The notes beneath the pieces are model-generated. The model did not search any database. It was not told the origin of the DNA and saw only the letters and a list, made by a program, of their open reading frames with translations. Made by a program: the position numbers and the translations under genes. 41,126 nt of DNA, taken from the NCBI RefSeq assembly GCF_000290615.1, contig NZ_ALAS01000027.1, positions 1 through 41,126 on the forward strand, given 5' to 3'. Shown in pieces: positions 8,137-17,409 of this stretch; position 1 is the stretch's first letter, and every line of letters begins with the position of its first letter. This DNA is from Heyndrickxia coagulans DSM 1 = ATCC 7050 (GTDB lineage Bacteria; Bacillota; Bacilli; Bacillales; Bacillaceae_C).

Positions 8137-9399
8137 TTAATACAAACGTTTATAGCTGTCAAAATGGGATTTCCAGTAATTGTAGCTGACAGAAGAAACT
8201 GACACGCCATCGGAATTCGCGGCGATAAACCGGCCGCCGCCGAGATAGATACCAACATGCGTGATCGCGCTCGGATTGGTTCCGTACGTGCCTTCAAAGA
8301 AGACAAGATCTCCCGGTTTCGGGCTGCTCACATAGTAAGAACGGTTATAAAGGCCTGCTGCAGTCGTACGGGAAATATCGTACCCGGCTTTTTTATATAC
8401 ATAACAGATAAAGCCGCTGCAGTCAAATCCGGACGGGCTCGTGCCGCCCCAAACATACGGTGTGCCGATTAAGCTGTTCGCAATGCTGATCAAAGACGAT
8501 ACAGAATGGCTACTGCCTGAAGTGGTATCGCCCGCTGTGACCGATGTGGAAGAACCGGACGGGCTGCCGGTTACTTTCAGCTTCTGGCCGGCATAAATCA
8601 AGTCGGAGCTCAGATTGTTCAAAGATTTGAGCTTGCTGACGGCGATCCCGTACTGTTTGCTGATGCCGGATAACGTGTCTCCGCTTTTAACCGTGTATGT
8701 AGCTGTAGCCGTGGAGCCGGAACTGCCTGAATTTGCAGTACCTGCCGTTCCCGATGTGGAAGAACCGGACGGGCTGCTGCCGGTTACTTTCAGCTTCTGG
8801 CCGGCAAAAATCAAATCGGAACTCAAATTGTTCAAAGATTTGAGCTTGCTGACGGATGTCCCAAACTGTTTGCTGATGCCGGATAATGTGTCTCCGCTTT
8901 TTACTGTGTATGTAGTCGTGGAACTCGAACTGCCAGCTGGACGCGGACTGCTGCTTGGACTGCTGCTTGAACTGGACGGGGTATCGGAACCTGCCCCTTT
9001 GGAAATGGCTAATACGTCACCGGGATAGATCAGCGATGAAGAGAGTTTGTTCCAGCTTATTAAGTTTGAAACCGATATGCCGTGGTTTAAGGCAATCGCG
9101 CTTAATGTATCCCCCGATTTGACCGTGTACGTTTTGGCAGAAGAGGATGGGGCCGAAACAGAACGGGCCGAAGCTTTTGCCTGGAACGCCGAAACGTTCA
9201 GCACCTGGTTCGGGTAAATCGTGTCGGATGCCAAATGGTTGGTTGATTTCAATGCACCGACGGACGTATTATACTTCTTTGCAATTTTCCAGAGGGAATC
9301 CCCTTTTTTGACTTTATATGTCTGGGCAAATGCCTGCGATGTAAACGAAGTGGCCAGAATGGTTGTAGCGGCAACAGAAAAGATTGTTTTCTTTCTCAC
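8137..9399 (-). CDS. Secreted LysM-NlpC/P60 peptidoglycan endopeptidase (LytE/LytF-like)
   Basis: This 420-aa secreted cell-wall hydrolase starts with a signal peptide ([16 protein letters not shown], probable cleavage after QAFA near residue 25). Four LysM repeats follow (about 28-70, 89-133, 163-208, 234-279), separated by Ser/Gly/Thr linkers. The C-terminal NlpC/P60 domain (about 300-420) has Cys327 (FDCSGF), His381 (THVGIY) and probably Asn395 as third residue. The family cleaves the D-Glu to meso-DAP bond and acts in septation or elongation. The start is GTG at 9399 with GGAGGT at good spacing. LysM 3 and 4 are near-identical in DNA with a 210-bp period, so the gene has expanded recently. 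The exact B. subtilis orthologue is unclear. Confidence 0.92.
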   Translation of the reverse strand: MRKKTIFSVAATTILATSFTSQAFAQTYKVKKGDSLWKIAKKYNTSVGALKSTNHLASDTIYPNQVLNVSAFQAKASARSVSAPSSSAKTYTVKSGDTLSAIALNHGISVSNLISWNKLSSSLIYPGDVLAISKGAGSDTPSSSSSSPSSSPRPAGSSSSTTTYTVKSGDTLSGISKQFGTSVSKLKSLNNLSSDLIFAGQKLKVTGSSPSGSSTSGTAGTANSGSSGSTATATYTVKSGDTLSGISKQYGIAVSKLKSLNNLSSDLIYAGQKLKVTGSPSGSSTSVTAGDTTSGSSHSVSSLISIANSLIGTPYVWGGTSPSGFDCSGFICYVYKKAGYDISRTTAAGLYNRSYYVSSPKPGDLVFFEGTYGTNPSAITHVGIYLGGGRFIAANSDGVSVSSVSYNYWKSHFDSYKRLY

Positions 9400-9441
9400 A
9401 CTCGTGTAACCTCCATTTATATTTTTATCTCTCTATTTATC

Positions 9442-9450
9442 ATTCTATCA
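9442..9450 (-). promoter_or_regulatory. Possible extended -10 promoter of the LysM hydrolase
   Basis: On the minus strand TGATAGAAT (9450 to 9442) is an extended -10 with one mismatch, about 45 bases before the GTG start. I see no convincing sigma-D element here. Confidence 0.35.
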
Positions 9451-9865
9451 AAATTTTTTCACAATGGTACCCCATTTCGGCATTTTATAGGAAAAGATTG
9501 CACTTTTTTCCAATGAAAGCGGCGCAAAACAGCGAAATGGAGCAGATGGTGCTACTGGGAATGGATGGATTTACCATTTTGGTCAAACAGCGGGGCCGCT
9601 GGTCAAAATGCCTATCCCTCACGCGGGGCTCCCCTGTAAAACCCGGGCGGCCGTTTTCCGCATTTGCCGGAAAAGGAAAAACCGGCAATTGTTTGCGTTT
9701 TTCCTTTTCCGGCAAAACCCGCGGCTGTATGCGCATGCGCAAAATGTAAAACCCGGAAAACGGTGCAAACAAATTTACCCTGGAAGCGGCCGTACACGCA
9801 TGCGCGGAAAGGAAAACCAGGACCGGGATATGTTCTGCTTGTCCGGAAAAACGGCAGGCCGTCTG
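9451..9865. repeat. Repeat-rich intergenic region with a 19-bp perfect inverted repeat
   Basis: This GC-rich gap has no credible gene, although stops are rare in it. Its strongest element is a perfect inverted repeat, arms 9663-9681 and 9698-9716 (TTTGCCGGAAAAGGAAAAA and its complement), with a 16-base loop and no T-run, so it is not an ordinary terminator. A 12-base palindrome TGCGCATGCGCA is at 9730-9741, and a similar block with GCATGCGC recurs near 9790-9812. Short pieces such as CGGGTTTTAC recur on the minus strand. A small ACGG/CCGT hairpin plus T-run just beyond the chemoreceptor stop (about 9847-9863) is a weak terminator candidate. Confidence 0.6.
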
Positions 9866-11368
9866 CTAAATGATTTGATCGGCAAACTTTTTCTGCATTT
9901 TTTCGGTTTTTGCCCGGAACTGCTCCGCCTGGACAGCCGCTTCGTTGAGCGTTTCTGCGATCGTATGGTGGTCATTCGTTAAGCTTTCAATCGTGGCTGA
10001 CATTTCTTCCAGGCTGGCAGAGGTTTCTTGAATGATGGCCGCGAGTTCGCTTGATGCGCCTTCCACGCCATGCGCCTTTTCGGTCACTTTTTTGGATAAC
10101 GTATCGAATTCTTTAAACTTCTCAACCTGCCCGTTTAAAGTTTTTAATAGTTTACGGAAATAGGTCGTTACATTTTGGCTTGATTCCGCTGTCGTCAAAA
10201 TTTGCGTGCTGCTTAATTCCAGCTTATCCCGTGCCGCCGCGTTGCTTTGATTCAAATCAGCCAAATTATGGTTAATTTTTTCGGTTGTCTCGTGTGTCGT
10301 TTCCGCAAGGCGCCGGATTTCATCGGCAACAATCGAAAACCCGCGGCCCGCTTCCCCGGCGCGTGCCGCTTCAATCGAAGCATTCAGCGCAAGCAGGTTC
10401 GTCTGTTCCGTAATTTGTTTGATGCTGTCGGTAAACGTATTCGTTTCTTCCACTTTTTGCGTTAACACTGTAAATGTGTTGTTCAACTCCATTATCGTAT
10501 CTACCACATCACTGATTTCAAGCGTTAAATTTTCCACCGCCTTTTCCCCGGCTTTTGCCGTTTCCTGTGCTTCAAGTGATTCGTTTGTCAGTTCACCGGA
10601 CATTTGTGTTAAAAATTCCATCGATTGCACCGTATCCCCGGCGTGTCCGGCAATTTGCGCAATCTGCTCACTTTGGGTTACACTGCCTTTAGAGATTTCA
10701 TGAACGGCGGATTTCATTTCGTTCTGGGCGTGCAAATTGGTCTGGATATTGTCGTTCACATTGGAAACGCGGTCAATGATTGCTGCCATTTCCTGCCGGT
10801 AAGCCGCGCCTTGGTCTTCCATGGTTTGAATCGTTTTCTTTATGGATAAAAGAAAAGAATCCATCAAATTTTGATGCAGGTAGATCATGGCGTATAATAA
10901 AATTGCGGTTAAAATATAGCAGAGCACAGCGGTCGGGACCAGGTTGTGAATGAGGCCCGCATCGGCGGCCGGCAGCCAGTAGCTGGCAAGAAATCCGGCA
11001 ATGCCAAGGCCGGCTCCGATAAAGAAAAGGACATTTTCAAACTGCAATGCCGCATAAGCAAGCAGAAAGAAAAACAAAATATTTACGGAGAAGCTGTTTT
11101 GGACAAAAAGGATGGCATATATTCTGAACAAATAAGAAATGATGACGCTCGCATAAGAAAACAGGCGGAATTTTTTCATGGCGCGCCCGAGTGCAAAATA
11201 CAGGGCCAGAAGAACAACAATTTCCACTCCGTACAGGACAGCCATTCCGGCCTCTTGTTTGTACAGATAGGCTGCAAAAATGACGAGCAGGGCAACAAGC
11301 AAGGTAATAAACATCAGAAGGCTTTTTTTGCGCATGTTGTCTGCTTTTAACTGTGTAATGGTGTCCAC
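9866..11368 (-). CDS. Membrane methyl-accepting chemotaxis protein with multi-TM sensor
   Basis: This 500-aa chemoreceptor has an N-terminal membrane sensor with about six hydrophobic helices (residues about 13-170) and no large extracytoplasmic domain. A cytoplasmic methyl-accepting coiled coil (about 190-495) follows. The conserved hairpin tip that contacts CheA/CheW is clear ([20 protein letters not shown], continuing [16 protein letters not shown]). No HAMP domain is obvious between sensor and signalling parts. The start is GTG at 11368 with GGAGGT at good spacing. It stands alone, diverging from pbpC. The membrane-embedded sensor suggests sensing within the membrane or of bilayer state, but the ligand is unknown. 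Confidence 0.93.
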   Translation of the reverse strand: MDTITQLKADNMRKKSLLMFITLLVALLVIFAAYLYKQEAGMAVLYGVEIVVLLALYFALGRAMKKFRLFSYASVIISYLFRIYAILFVQNSFSVNILFFFLLAYAALQFENVLFFIGAGLGIAGFLASYWLPAADAGLIHNLVPTAVLCYILTAILLYAMIYLHQNLMDSFLLSIKKTIQTMEDQGAAYRQEMAAIIDRVSNVNDNIQTNLHAQNEMKSAVHEISKGSVTQSEQIAQIAGHAGDTVQSMEFLTQMSGELTNESLEAQETAKAGEKAVENLTLEISDVVDTIMELNNTFTVLTQKVEETNTFTDSIKQITEQTNLLALNASIEAARAGEAGRGFSIVADEIRRLAETTHETTEKINHNLADLNQSNAAARDKLELSSTQILTTAESSQNVTTYFRKLLKTLNGQVEKFKEFDTLSKKVTEKAHGVEGASSELAAIIQETSASLEEMSATIESLTNDHHTIAETLNEAAVQAEQFRAKTEKMQKKFADQII

Positions 11369-11418
11369 GTTCTTACCTCCAAATCTAGTTCTTCTTATCT
11401 AATACAAATGTAACACAA

Positions 11419-11468
11419 AAACCGGCAAACTTCTCCATTTTTTTCTCAAAAGTTGGAAGCTTGCCGGT
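11419..11468. promoter_or_regulatory. Hairpin and weak sigma-D-like site between the chemoreceptor gene and pbpC
   Basis: Arms 11421-11433 and 11456-11468 (ACCGGCAAACTTC / GAAGCTTGCCGGT) pair over 12 bp with one mismatch and end just before the pbpC binding site (GGGAGGAG, 11473-11480). On the minus strand GAAA-N15-GCCGGTTT (11445 to 11419) resembles the sigma-D consensus with three mismatches; chemoreceptor genes are usually sigma-D dependent. Confidence 0.35.
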
Positions 11469-11485
11469 ATCAGGGAGGAGATTTT

Positions 11486-13492
11486 TTGAGGAAATATGTA
11501 TTCGTAGTTGCTTTGCTGCTGGGGGTTTTTGCGGCCCTTGCCGGTTGCGAAAAAACGCCGACACCGAATGAACGCCTTGCAGATTATGTAAAAGCGTGGG
11601 AGCAGGAAAAATTTGCGGAAATGTACCAAAGTTATGTATCGGCTTCCACAAAGAAAACGTATGCGAAAAAAGAGGTGGCGGACCGGTACAAAAAAGTGTA
11701 CGGGGACTTGAATGTTTCAGATTTAAATGTTTCATACAAACCGTTGGATAAAGACGCCTATAAAAACAAAGAGAAAGTTACCGTACCGGTCAAAATTTCG
11801 TTCCAAACCTCAGCCGGAAAAGTCGCCTACAAGGATAAAGTGGCGCTTGTAAAGGAAAAACGGGACAAAAAAGAAAACTGGTATGTTGATTGGAAGCCGG
11901 ATCTCATTCTCCCGCATTTGGCCAAAGGGGATACGATTAAAGTGTCCGAACAAAACGCTGTCCGCGGGGAAATTTTGGACCGGAACGGAAAAGCATTGGC
12001 CCAAAACGGCAGCGTGTACCAAATTGGCGTCATTCCGGAACAATTGAAAGGGGATAAACAAGCGGATATGCAAAAAGCTGCCGACCTGCTTGGCATGCCA
12101 GCAGATGAAATCAAACAAAAACTGGACGAGGACTGGGTGCAGCCTCATTTGTTTGTCCCATTAAAAAAAGTCCCAATGGAGAAGAAGGATCTCGTAAAAA
12201 AAGTCACATCCATCCCGGGCTTTTCTTCGCAAACGGTTGATGCCCGCGTTTATCCTTACGGGAAAGCCGCTGCGCATTTAACCGGCTATATCGGTGCCAT
12301 CACTGGCGAAGAACTGAAAAAGCTGGAAAAGAAAGGCTATACTGCTGAGAGTGTAATCGGCAAGCGCGGGCTCGAACAGTTGTATGACCAAAAGCTCCGC
12401 GGCCGGGCAGGTGAAAAGATTTACATTGAGAAGCAGGACGGAAGCACCTACACCGTTGCTGAACAAAAAGTAAAAAACGGCGAAAATATCAAAGTCACAA
12501 TCGATGCCGAATTGCAAAAGAAAATTTACAATCAAATGAAGGGGGATGCCGGCACGGCCGCGGCCATCCAGCCGAAAACGGGTGATGTGCTTGCCCTTGT
12601 AAGCACGCCTGCTTTTGACCCGAATGATTTTATTTCAGGCATGTCTTCTTCCACTTACACGAAGCTTGAAAAAGATCCGGGTAAGCCGCTCATTAACCGG
12701 TTTGCCCTTACGTATGCGCCGGGTTCAACGATCAAGCCGGTCACAGCTGCCATTGCGCTTGATACCGGGACTACAACAGCCGCGGCAACAAAAACGATTA
12801 CAGGGACTTCATGGCAAAAGAGCGCTGACTGGGGCAGCTATAAAGTGACCCGCGTCCACGCCAACAACAGCCCGGAAAACATGGAAAAAGCGCTAGTGTT
12901 ATCCGATAATATCTTTTTCGCCCAAACCGCGCTTGATATCGGGGCGGACAAATTTGCAAAAGGCCTGAAGGGTTTCGGATTCGGGGAAGACATTCCGTTT
13001 GCGTATCCGTTAAAGGCATCGCAAATTTCGTCCACCGGCAAGTTCAGCAGCGACATCCAGCTTGCGGACACAGGTTACGGCCAGGGGCAGATGCAAATGA
13101 ATATTCTCCATCTCGCCATCAGCTACACGCCGTTTTTAAATAGCGGCGATGAGCTGAAGCCAAATTTGCTTGCGGGTGAAAAAACAAAAGTTTGGAAACA
13201 TGCTGTCAGCAGCAAAACTAGCGGGGAGATTTCCGGCATGCTCCGCCAGGTTGTTGCGGATCCGTCCGGCACGGCGCACGCTGCCAATATCTCCGGGGCG
13301 CAGCTTGCGGGAAAAACGGGCACCGCTGAACTGAAAAAGAGCCAAAAAGACCAAAACGGCAAAGAAAACGGCTTTTTCGTCGTATATGACGAGAAAAACC
13401 CGAATATGCTTGTTGCGATGCTGATTGAAGATGTTAAACACCGCGGCGGCAGCGGGCTTGTCGTGAATAAAGCCGTAAATCTGTTTCGATAA
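11486..13492 (+). CDS. pbpC: Penicillin-binding lipoprotein, PbpC (PBP3) type transpeptidase
   Basis: This class B penicillin-binding protein cross-links peptidoglycan outside the membrane. I start at TTG 11486 (site GGGAGGAG), giving 668 aa, the length of B. subtilis PbpC. The N-terminus is a lipoprotein signal with lipobox LAGC near residue 22. An NTF2-like MecA_N domain (about 28-145), a PBP dimerisation domain (about 155-320) and the transpeptidase domain follow. Its motifs are intact: Ser414-Thr-Ile-Lys417, Ser473-Asp-Asn475 and Lys610-Thr-Gly612. The MecA_N domain places it in the PBP2a-like, low-affinity group, so intrinsic beta-lactam tolerance is possible but not shown. Confidence 0.93.
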   Translation: MRKYVFVVALLLGVFAALAGCEKTPTPNERLADYVKAWEQEKFAEMYQSYVSASTKKTYAKKEVADRYKKVYGDLNVSDLNVSYKPLDKDAYKNKEKVTVPVKISFQTSAGKVAYKDKVALVKEKRDKKENWYVDWKPDLILPHLAKGDTIKVSEQNAVRGEILDRNGKALAQNGSVYQIGVIPEQLKGDKQADMQKAADLLGMPADEIKQKLDEDWVQPHLFVPLKKVPMEKKDLVKKVTSIPGFSSQTVDARVYPYGKAAAHLTGYIGAITGEELKKLEKKGYTAESVIGKRGLEQLYDQKLRGRAGEKIYIEKQDGSTYTVAEQKVKNGENIKVTIDAELQKKIYNQMKGDAGTAAAIQPKTGDVLALVSTPAFDPNDFISGMSSSTYTKLEKDPGKPLINRFALTYAPGSTIKPVTAAIALDTGTTTAAATKTITGTSWQKSADWGSYKVTRVHANNSPENMEKALVLSDNIFFAQTALDIGADKFAKGLKGFGFGEDIPFAYPLKASQISSTGKFSSDIQLADTGYGQGQMQMNILHLAISYTPFLNSGDELKPNLLAGEKTKVWKHAVSSKTSGEISGMLRQVVADPSGTAHAANISGAQLAGKTGTAELKKSQKDQNGKENGFFVVYDEKNPNMLVAMLIEDVKHRGGSGLVVNKAVNLFR

Positions 13493-13983
13493 GTAAAATT
13501 TGCAACGGCCATCCGGCCATCCCCCTGCAGAAAACGGTAAAGCTCAATTCCGGCACAAAAAGCAGTATTCCGGGGAGCGGCACGGATGCCCGTGTGGCCG
13601 CTAAAAAGGCCTGTTTTTAGATGCCGGCCGCTTCGCTTAAACAACGCGATTCTTGTTCCAAGGGCATCCTGACGCTAAAATGGCCAGGGATGCCCTTTTT
13701 TGCAGTTTTTTGGGCACGGCAAAAAACCGCTGGCGGCCATCCCACTGCGAAAAAAAGCATGAAAAATAGTAGATTCGCTCAAATGATAGTGGATAAATTG
13801 TCGGAGAACAATTATAATGATTACAGTGAATTTCGGGTAAATATTTTTTTAAGCTTATGTTAAGAAAGTTAAGGTATGATGTTTTCGAGAAGAAGTGAAA
13901 CGGTTATCATGCTCAGGCATCGGTGGCGCGTTCACGACCACTTCAATCCTTATTGGTTATGATCAACCAAAGGAGGCAGCACA
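13493..13983 (+). other. Intergenic region between pbpC and tagO
   Basis: I see no gene in these 491 bases. They contain the terminator at 13660-13701 and two imperfect copies of a GGCCATCCC(C/A)CTGC block (about 13511-13525 and 13735-13749). An AT-rich stretch at 13790-13890 is presumably the tagO promoter region: a perfect TATAAT is at about 13814-13819 without a clear -35, and TATGAT at about 13875-13880. The tagO binding site AAAGGAGGCAG is at 13969-13979. Confidence 0.5.
13660..13701 (+). terminator. Terminator downstream of pbpC
   Basis: A perfect 10-bp stem (AAGGGCATCC at 13660-13669, GGATGCCCTT at 13688-13697) is followed by a T-run. It lies 168 bases beyond the pbpC stop. Confidence 0.75.
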
Positions 13984-15021
13984 TTGATATTCCTGACCTT
14001 GTTTATATGCTTTATGCTCACAATACTCCTGACGCCGCTGATCAAAAAACTGGCGATCCGGATCGGGGCAGTTGACAAGCCGAACCAGCGGAAAGTCCAT
14101 ATGAAAGTCATGCCCCGTTTAGGCGGCCTCGCCATTTATATCAGTTTTATCGCCGGCGTGCTGTTGCTTCAGCCGGACAACCCGCATTCGCTGCCTATTT
14201 TGCTCGGCAGCTTGATTATTGTTTTAACGGGCATCATTGATGATATAAGAGAGCTGTCGCCGCGCGTCAAACTCATGGGCCAGCTGGCAGCCGCACTGGT
14301 TGTCGTTTTAAGCGGCATTCATGTCGAATTCATCAATCTTCCTTTCGGCGGACAGCTGGAATTTGGGATTTTCAGCATCCCGCTGACGATTTTGTGGATT
14401 GTCGGCGTCACGAATGCCATCAACTTAATTGACGGATTGGATGGGCTGGCTGCGGGGGTTTCCTCGATTGCACTGCTGACGATTTCCGGCATGGCGATCA
14501 TTATGGGGGACGCCTATGTGACGGTGCTCGGCCTGATTTTGATGGCCAGTACGATTGCGTTCTTATTTTATAATTTTTATCCGGCAAAGATTTTTATGGG
14601 CGATACCGGCGCGCTTTTTCTCGGCTACATGATTTCCGTGCTGTCATTGCTCGGCTTTAAAAATGTAACTTTTATTTCCTTGATTATTCCGGCGCTTATT
14701 CTCGGTGTGCCGATTTCGGATACCTTCTTTGCGATTATCCGCCGGCTTGTCCATAAGCAGCCTTTATCGGCCCCGGATAAGTCGCATTTGCACCATTGCC
14801 TGCTGCGCCTCGGCTTTTCACACCGCCAAGTCGTGCTGATTATTTATGCGATTGCTGCCATGTTCAGCCTCGCCGCCTTTATCTTCTCGATGGCGACGCT
14901 TTGGGGCTCGCTCATTTTTATCGGTGTGATCCTGATTACAATTGAAATTTTCGTTGAAAGCATCGGCCTGGTCGGAAAAGATTATAAGCCGCTGTTAAAT
15001 TTTATAAAAAACCGGTCATAG
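13984..15021 (+). CDS. tagO: Undecaprenyl-phosphate GlcNAc-1-phosphate transferase (TagO)
   Basis: This 345-aa polytopic enzyme of the MraY/WecA family moves GlcNAc-1-phosphate from UDP-GlcNAc to undecaprenyl phosphate, starting wall teichoic acid and related glycopolymer synthesis. About ten TM segments are visible. Family motifs on the cytoplasmic loops are present: VDKPNQRKVH with PRLGGLAIY (residues 27-55), the aspartate-rich INLIDGLDGLAAG (about 142-154), FMGDTGALFLGY (about 203-214) and the HLHHCLLRLGFSH histidine motif (about 262-274). The start is TTG at 13984, seven bases after a strong AAAGGAGG site. In B. subtilis tagO lies near degSU, as here. Confidence 0.93.
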   Translation: MIFLTLFICFMLTILLTPLIKKLAIRIGAVDKPNQRKVHMKVMPRLGGLAIYISFIAGVLLLQPDNPHSLPILLGSLIIVLTGIIDDIRELSPRVKLMGQLAAALVVVLSGIHVEFINLPFGGQLEFGIFSIPLTILWIVGVTNAINLIDGLDGLAAGVSSIALLTISGMAIIMGDAYVTVLGLILMASTIAFLFYNFYPAKIFMGDTGALFLGYMISVLSLLGFKNVTFISLIIPALILGVPISDTFFAIIRRLVHKQPLSAPDKSHLHHCLLRLGFSHRQVVLIIYAIAAMFSLAAFIFSMATLWGSLIFIGVILITIEIFVESIGLVGKDYKPLLNFIKNRS

Positions 15022-15080
15022 CCGTCCGGATCCACCGGGGCCGTTCCCGCAATAAATAATCCGGGGCGGTACCTGCACAC

Positions 15081-15113
15081 AACCGCAACTGGCAGTTTCG
15101 GGTTTGCGGTTTT
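15081..15113 (+). terminator. Probable terminator of tagO
   Basis: AACCGCAA (15081-15088) and TTGCGGTT (15104-15111) form an 8-bp stem ending in a short T-run. Confidence 0.5.
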
Positions 15114-15269
15114 GGCAGCCCCTGGTCATTGTAACGATGATGACGTTCCGGCCGGCTGAAAACCTGTTTTGCAAGTCCCAAATTTTACGTCAATCTGGCT
15201 GAGATTTCAGTATCTCCCGCCACGGCCGGTTGTGTCCGGCTCAGCGCTTGTTCAGCCGTTTGCGGTATA

Positions 15270-15313
15270 AAAAAGCAGAAAGCCGGATGACGGGCTTTCC
15301 GCTTCTGCTTTTT
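15270..15313 (-). terminator. Terminator of yvyE
   Basis: On the minus strand the stem AAAAAGCAG...GGAAAGCC / GGCTTT...CTGCTTTTTT, with a short bulge, ends in a T-run 20 bases after the yvyE stop. The A/T flanks could also allow use from the plus strand. Confidence 0.75.
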
Positions 15314-15332
15314 CCAATTTGTGCGTTTCTCT

Positions 15333-15971
15333 TTACCGGGCAACATCCGTTTCCAAATAAAGTTTTTCTCCCTCGGCCACATCCGCCTGCCCGTTCGTTA
15401 AATCTGAAATCCACGTTTCAAAAGCATGCTGTTCCCCTTCTTTTACATAAATATCCAGCTCCACCTGCCCGAGGTACCGGATTTCTTTTATTTCATAAGG
15501 GGAATGGTGCAGCGCATTCTCGACTTTTCCGAGCCACGTATAATCCAGTTTGACATGGAAAGTGGCGGTAAGCGTCCTTTTGACGATGCCGCATGCGTTG
15601 ATGCCTTCTGAAGCTGCTTTGCTGTACGCACGGATCAACCCGCCGGCTCCGAGTTTAATCCCGCCGAAATAGCGCGTCACCACGACTGCCGTATCCTTCA
15701 AATCCTTCTTTTTCAGCACTTCCAGCATTGGAACGCCCGCTGTGCCGGCCGGTTCGCCGTCATCCGATGCTTTCTGAATGAGATTCTGCTCACCGATCAT
15801 ATAAGCGGAACAGTTGTGATTAGCGTCCCGGTGCTTCTTTTTCACAGAAGCGATAAAACTGAGCGCCTCCTCTTCCGATTCCGCCCGCTTCACATGGGCG
15901 ATAAACCGTGATTTCTGGATATCTATTTCATGCACAGCCTCGCCTTTGACTGTATAATATTCTTTTAACAT
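15333..15971 (-). CDS. yvyE: YvyE/YigZ (IMPACT, UPF0029) family protein
   Basis: This 212-aa protein is the bacterial YigZ/YvyE member of the IMPACT family: an N-terminal domain with an RNase PH-like fold and a C-terminal ferredoxin-like domain. Conserved segments are SRFIAHVKRAESEEEALSF (about 20-38), NHNCSAYMIGE (about 54-64), DDGEPAGTAGVPML (about 74-87) and VVVTRYFGGIKLGAGGLIRA (about 95-114). Its biochemical role is not settled; eukaryotic IMPACT modulates translation control. It is divergent from degS, exactly as in B. subtilis, and the ATG follows GGAAGG. Confidence 0.92.
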   Translation of the reverse strand: MLKEYYTVKGEAVHEIDIQKSRFIAHVKRAESEEEALSFIASVKKKHRDANHNCSAYMIGEQNLIQKASDDGEPAGTAGVPMLEVLKKKDLKDTAVVVTRYFGGIKLGAGGLIRAYSKAASEGINACGIVKRTLTATFHVKLDYTWLGKVENALHHSPYEIKEIRYLGQVELDIYVKEGEQHAFETWISDLTNGQADVAEGEKLYLETDVAR

Positions 15972-16025
15972 TGCAACCTTCCTTTAGCAAAACCTGTTTT
16001 TCTCTCATTATAACATGCTTTTGTA

Positions 16026-16034
16026 TGATATAAT
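16026..16034 (+). promoter_or_regulatory. Extended -10 promoter upstream of degS
   Basis: TGATATAAT at 16026-16034 is a perfect extended -10. The -35 is poor. Transcription from here would include the large hairpin at 16063-16121 in a leader of roughly 200 bases. Confidence 0.5.
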
Positions 16035-16062
16035 TTCAGTATATAAGAATATGTTGAAACTG

Positions 16063-16121
16063 CCGTATATCGGGTCGTGTTTTCCTACGAAAGTACCTGG
16101 GAAAATAGTCCTGATATACGG
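16063..16121 (+). promoter_or_regulatory. Large two-tier hairpin in the degS leader
   Basis: The outer arms CCGTATATC (16063-16071) and GATATACGG (16113-16121) pair perfectly over 9 bp. Inside, TTTTCC (16080-16085) pairs with GGAAAA (16100-16105). The outer arm is followed by a T-rich stretch (TTATACTTTATTTT). The structure lies about 120 bases before degS and matches no riboswitch class I can name. Confidence 0.55.
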
Positions 16122-16243
16122 TTATACTTTATTTTCTGATCGTTTACCGGCGGTTTTCGCGCTAAAATAACATTAACCGCGTGTGTGCTGTGGCTTGCCC
16201 TGCTTTCGGATAAGCCTTTATTATACCTTTTGGGGGAAGTAAG

Positions 16244-17407
16244 ATGACTTTTAAAACATTCGACTCCAAAGCATTGGATGCGATCCTAGAGAAAATGGTT
16301 GCAACAGTTGAAGAAAGCAAACACGAAATTTTTGAAATCGGAGAAAGATGCCGCCAGGATTACGATGCGCTCATCAATGAGCTTGAGGAAGTCAAAGCAA
16401 CAGTGGCTAAAGTCATTGAGCAGACAGACGAGCTGGAAACGAAGTCCAAATTTGCAAGGCGGCGCCTGGCGGAAGTAAGCCAGCATTTCCGGGACTTTTC
16501 CGAAAAGCAGGTGCGCGAAGCTTATGAGAAGGCACATACGATCCAAATCCAGCTGTCCATGAACCGGCAGCGCGAACTTCAGCTGCGTGAAAGAAGAAAT
16601 GAACTGGAACGCAGGCTGTATTCATTAAAGGATACGATTGATCGGGCCAACCATCTCGTCTCGCAAACAACGGTCGTGTTAAATTATTTAACAAGCGACT
16701 TGCAAAATATCAGTGAGGCGATTGAAGATGCAAAGCATAAACAGGAATTCGGTTTGCGTGTCATTGAAGCGCAGGAGGAAGAGCGGAAACGTATTTCCCG
16801 GGAGATTCACGACGGTCCCGCACAAATGCTGGCCAACATGCTGCTCCGTTCCGACCTGGTGGAAAAAATTTATCATGAAAATGGCATGGAGGAAGCCATT
16901 GCTGAAATGCGCACGTTAAAAGAACTGGTGCGCGATTCATTGAAAGAAGTGCGGCGCATTATTTACGATTTGCGGCCGATGGCATTAGACGATCTCGGGC
17001 TGATTCCGACGCTAAAAAAATATTTGTCTACGATTGAAAACTATAAAGGGAGCCCGGTTATTACATACAGGCATCTCGGGGAAGAACGAAGGCTTCCGAC
17101 CAATTATGAAATCGCGCTTTTCCGCCTCATCCAGGAATCTGTCCAAAATGCGTTAAAGCATGCGAAGGCAACAGAAATCCAGGTGAAGTCGGAGCTGAGG
17201 AAAAACAGTTTTATCGCGACAGTCAAAGACAACGGCACCGGTTTTGATGTCCGCAGCATTCGCGAAGGGGCTTTTGGCATTGTCGGCATGAGGGAACGAG
17301 TCAGCCTTTTAAATGGTGAAATTTCCATCCATTCAAAAAGAGGAGCGGGAACATTGGTGATTATCCAAATCCCGATGCAATTAGACTTGGAAAAGGAGAA
17401 AAGGTGA
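16244..17407 (+). CDS. degS: DegS sensor histidine kinase
   Basis: This 387-aa cytoplasmic kinase phosphorylates DegU in the two-component system that switches between motility, competence, biofilm and exoenzyme production. Residues about 1-180 form the sensor: a long coiled coil without TM segments. The HisKA_3 domain follows with the phosphorylated His189 in [13 protein letters not shown], the same number as in B. subtilis DegS. A HATPase_c domain occupies about 285-380, with [12 protein letters not shown] (N box) and DNGTGFDV plus [12 protein letters not shown] (G boxes). GGGGGAAG precedes the ATG. It overlaps or abuts degU, so the pair is co-transcribed. Confidence 0.97.
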   Translation: MTFKTFDSKALDAILEKMVATVEESKHEIFEIGERCRQDYDALINELEEVKATVAKVIEQTDELETKSKFARRRLAEVSQHFRDFSEKQVREAYEKAHTIQIQLSMNRQRELQLRERRNELERRLYSLKDTIDRANHLVSQTTVVLNYLTSDLQNISEAIEDAKHKQEFGLRVIEAQEEERKRISREIHDGPAQMLANMLLRSDLVEKIYHENGMEEAIAEMRTLKELVRDSLKEVRRIIYDLRPMALDDLGLIPTLKKYLSTIENYKGSPVITYRHLGEERRLPTNYEIALFRLIQESVQNALKHAKATEIQVKSELRKNSFIATVKDNGTGFDVRSIREGAFGIVGMRERVSLLNGEISIHSKRGAGTLVIIQIPMQLDLEKEKR

Positions 17408-17409
17408 CC

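Larger units (their letters stand above)
15022..15332. other. Intergenic region between tagO and yvyE with two terminators
   Basis: No gene is visible. Apart from the hairpins at 15081-15113 and 15270-15313 I see only GC-rich sequence with short inverted pieces (for example GGCCGG near 15150 and 15225). Confidence 0.6.

Noticed and set aside
9485-9982. Several overlapping frames of 60-124 codons on both strands in the gap after the LysM gene
   Set aside because: Stops are rare because the region is GC-rich and repetitive; no frame has a start signal or protein-like composition.
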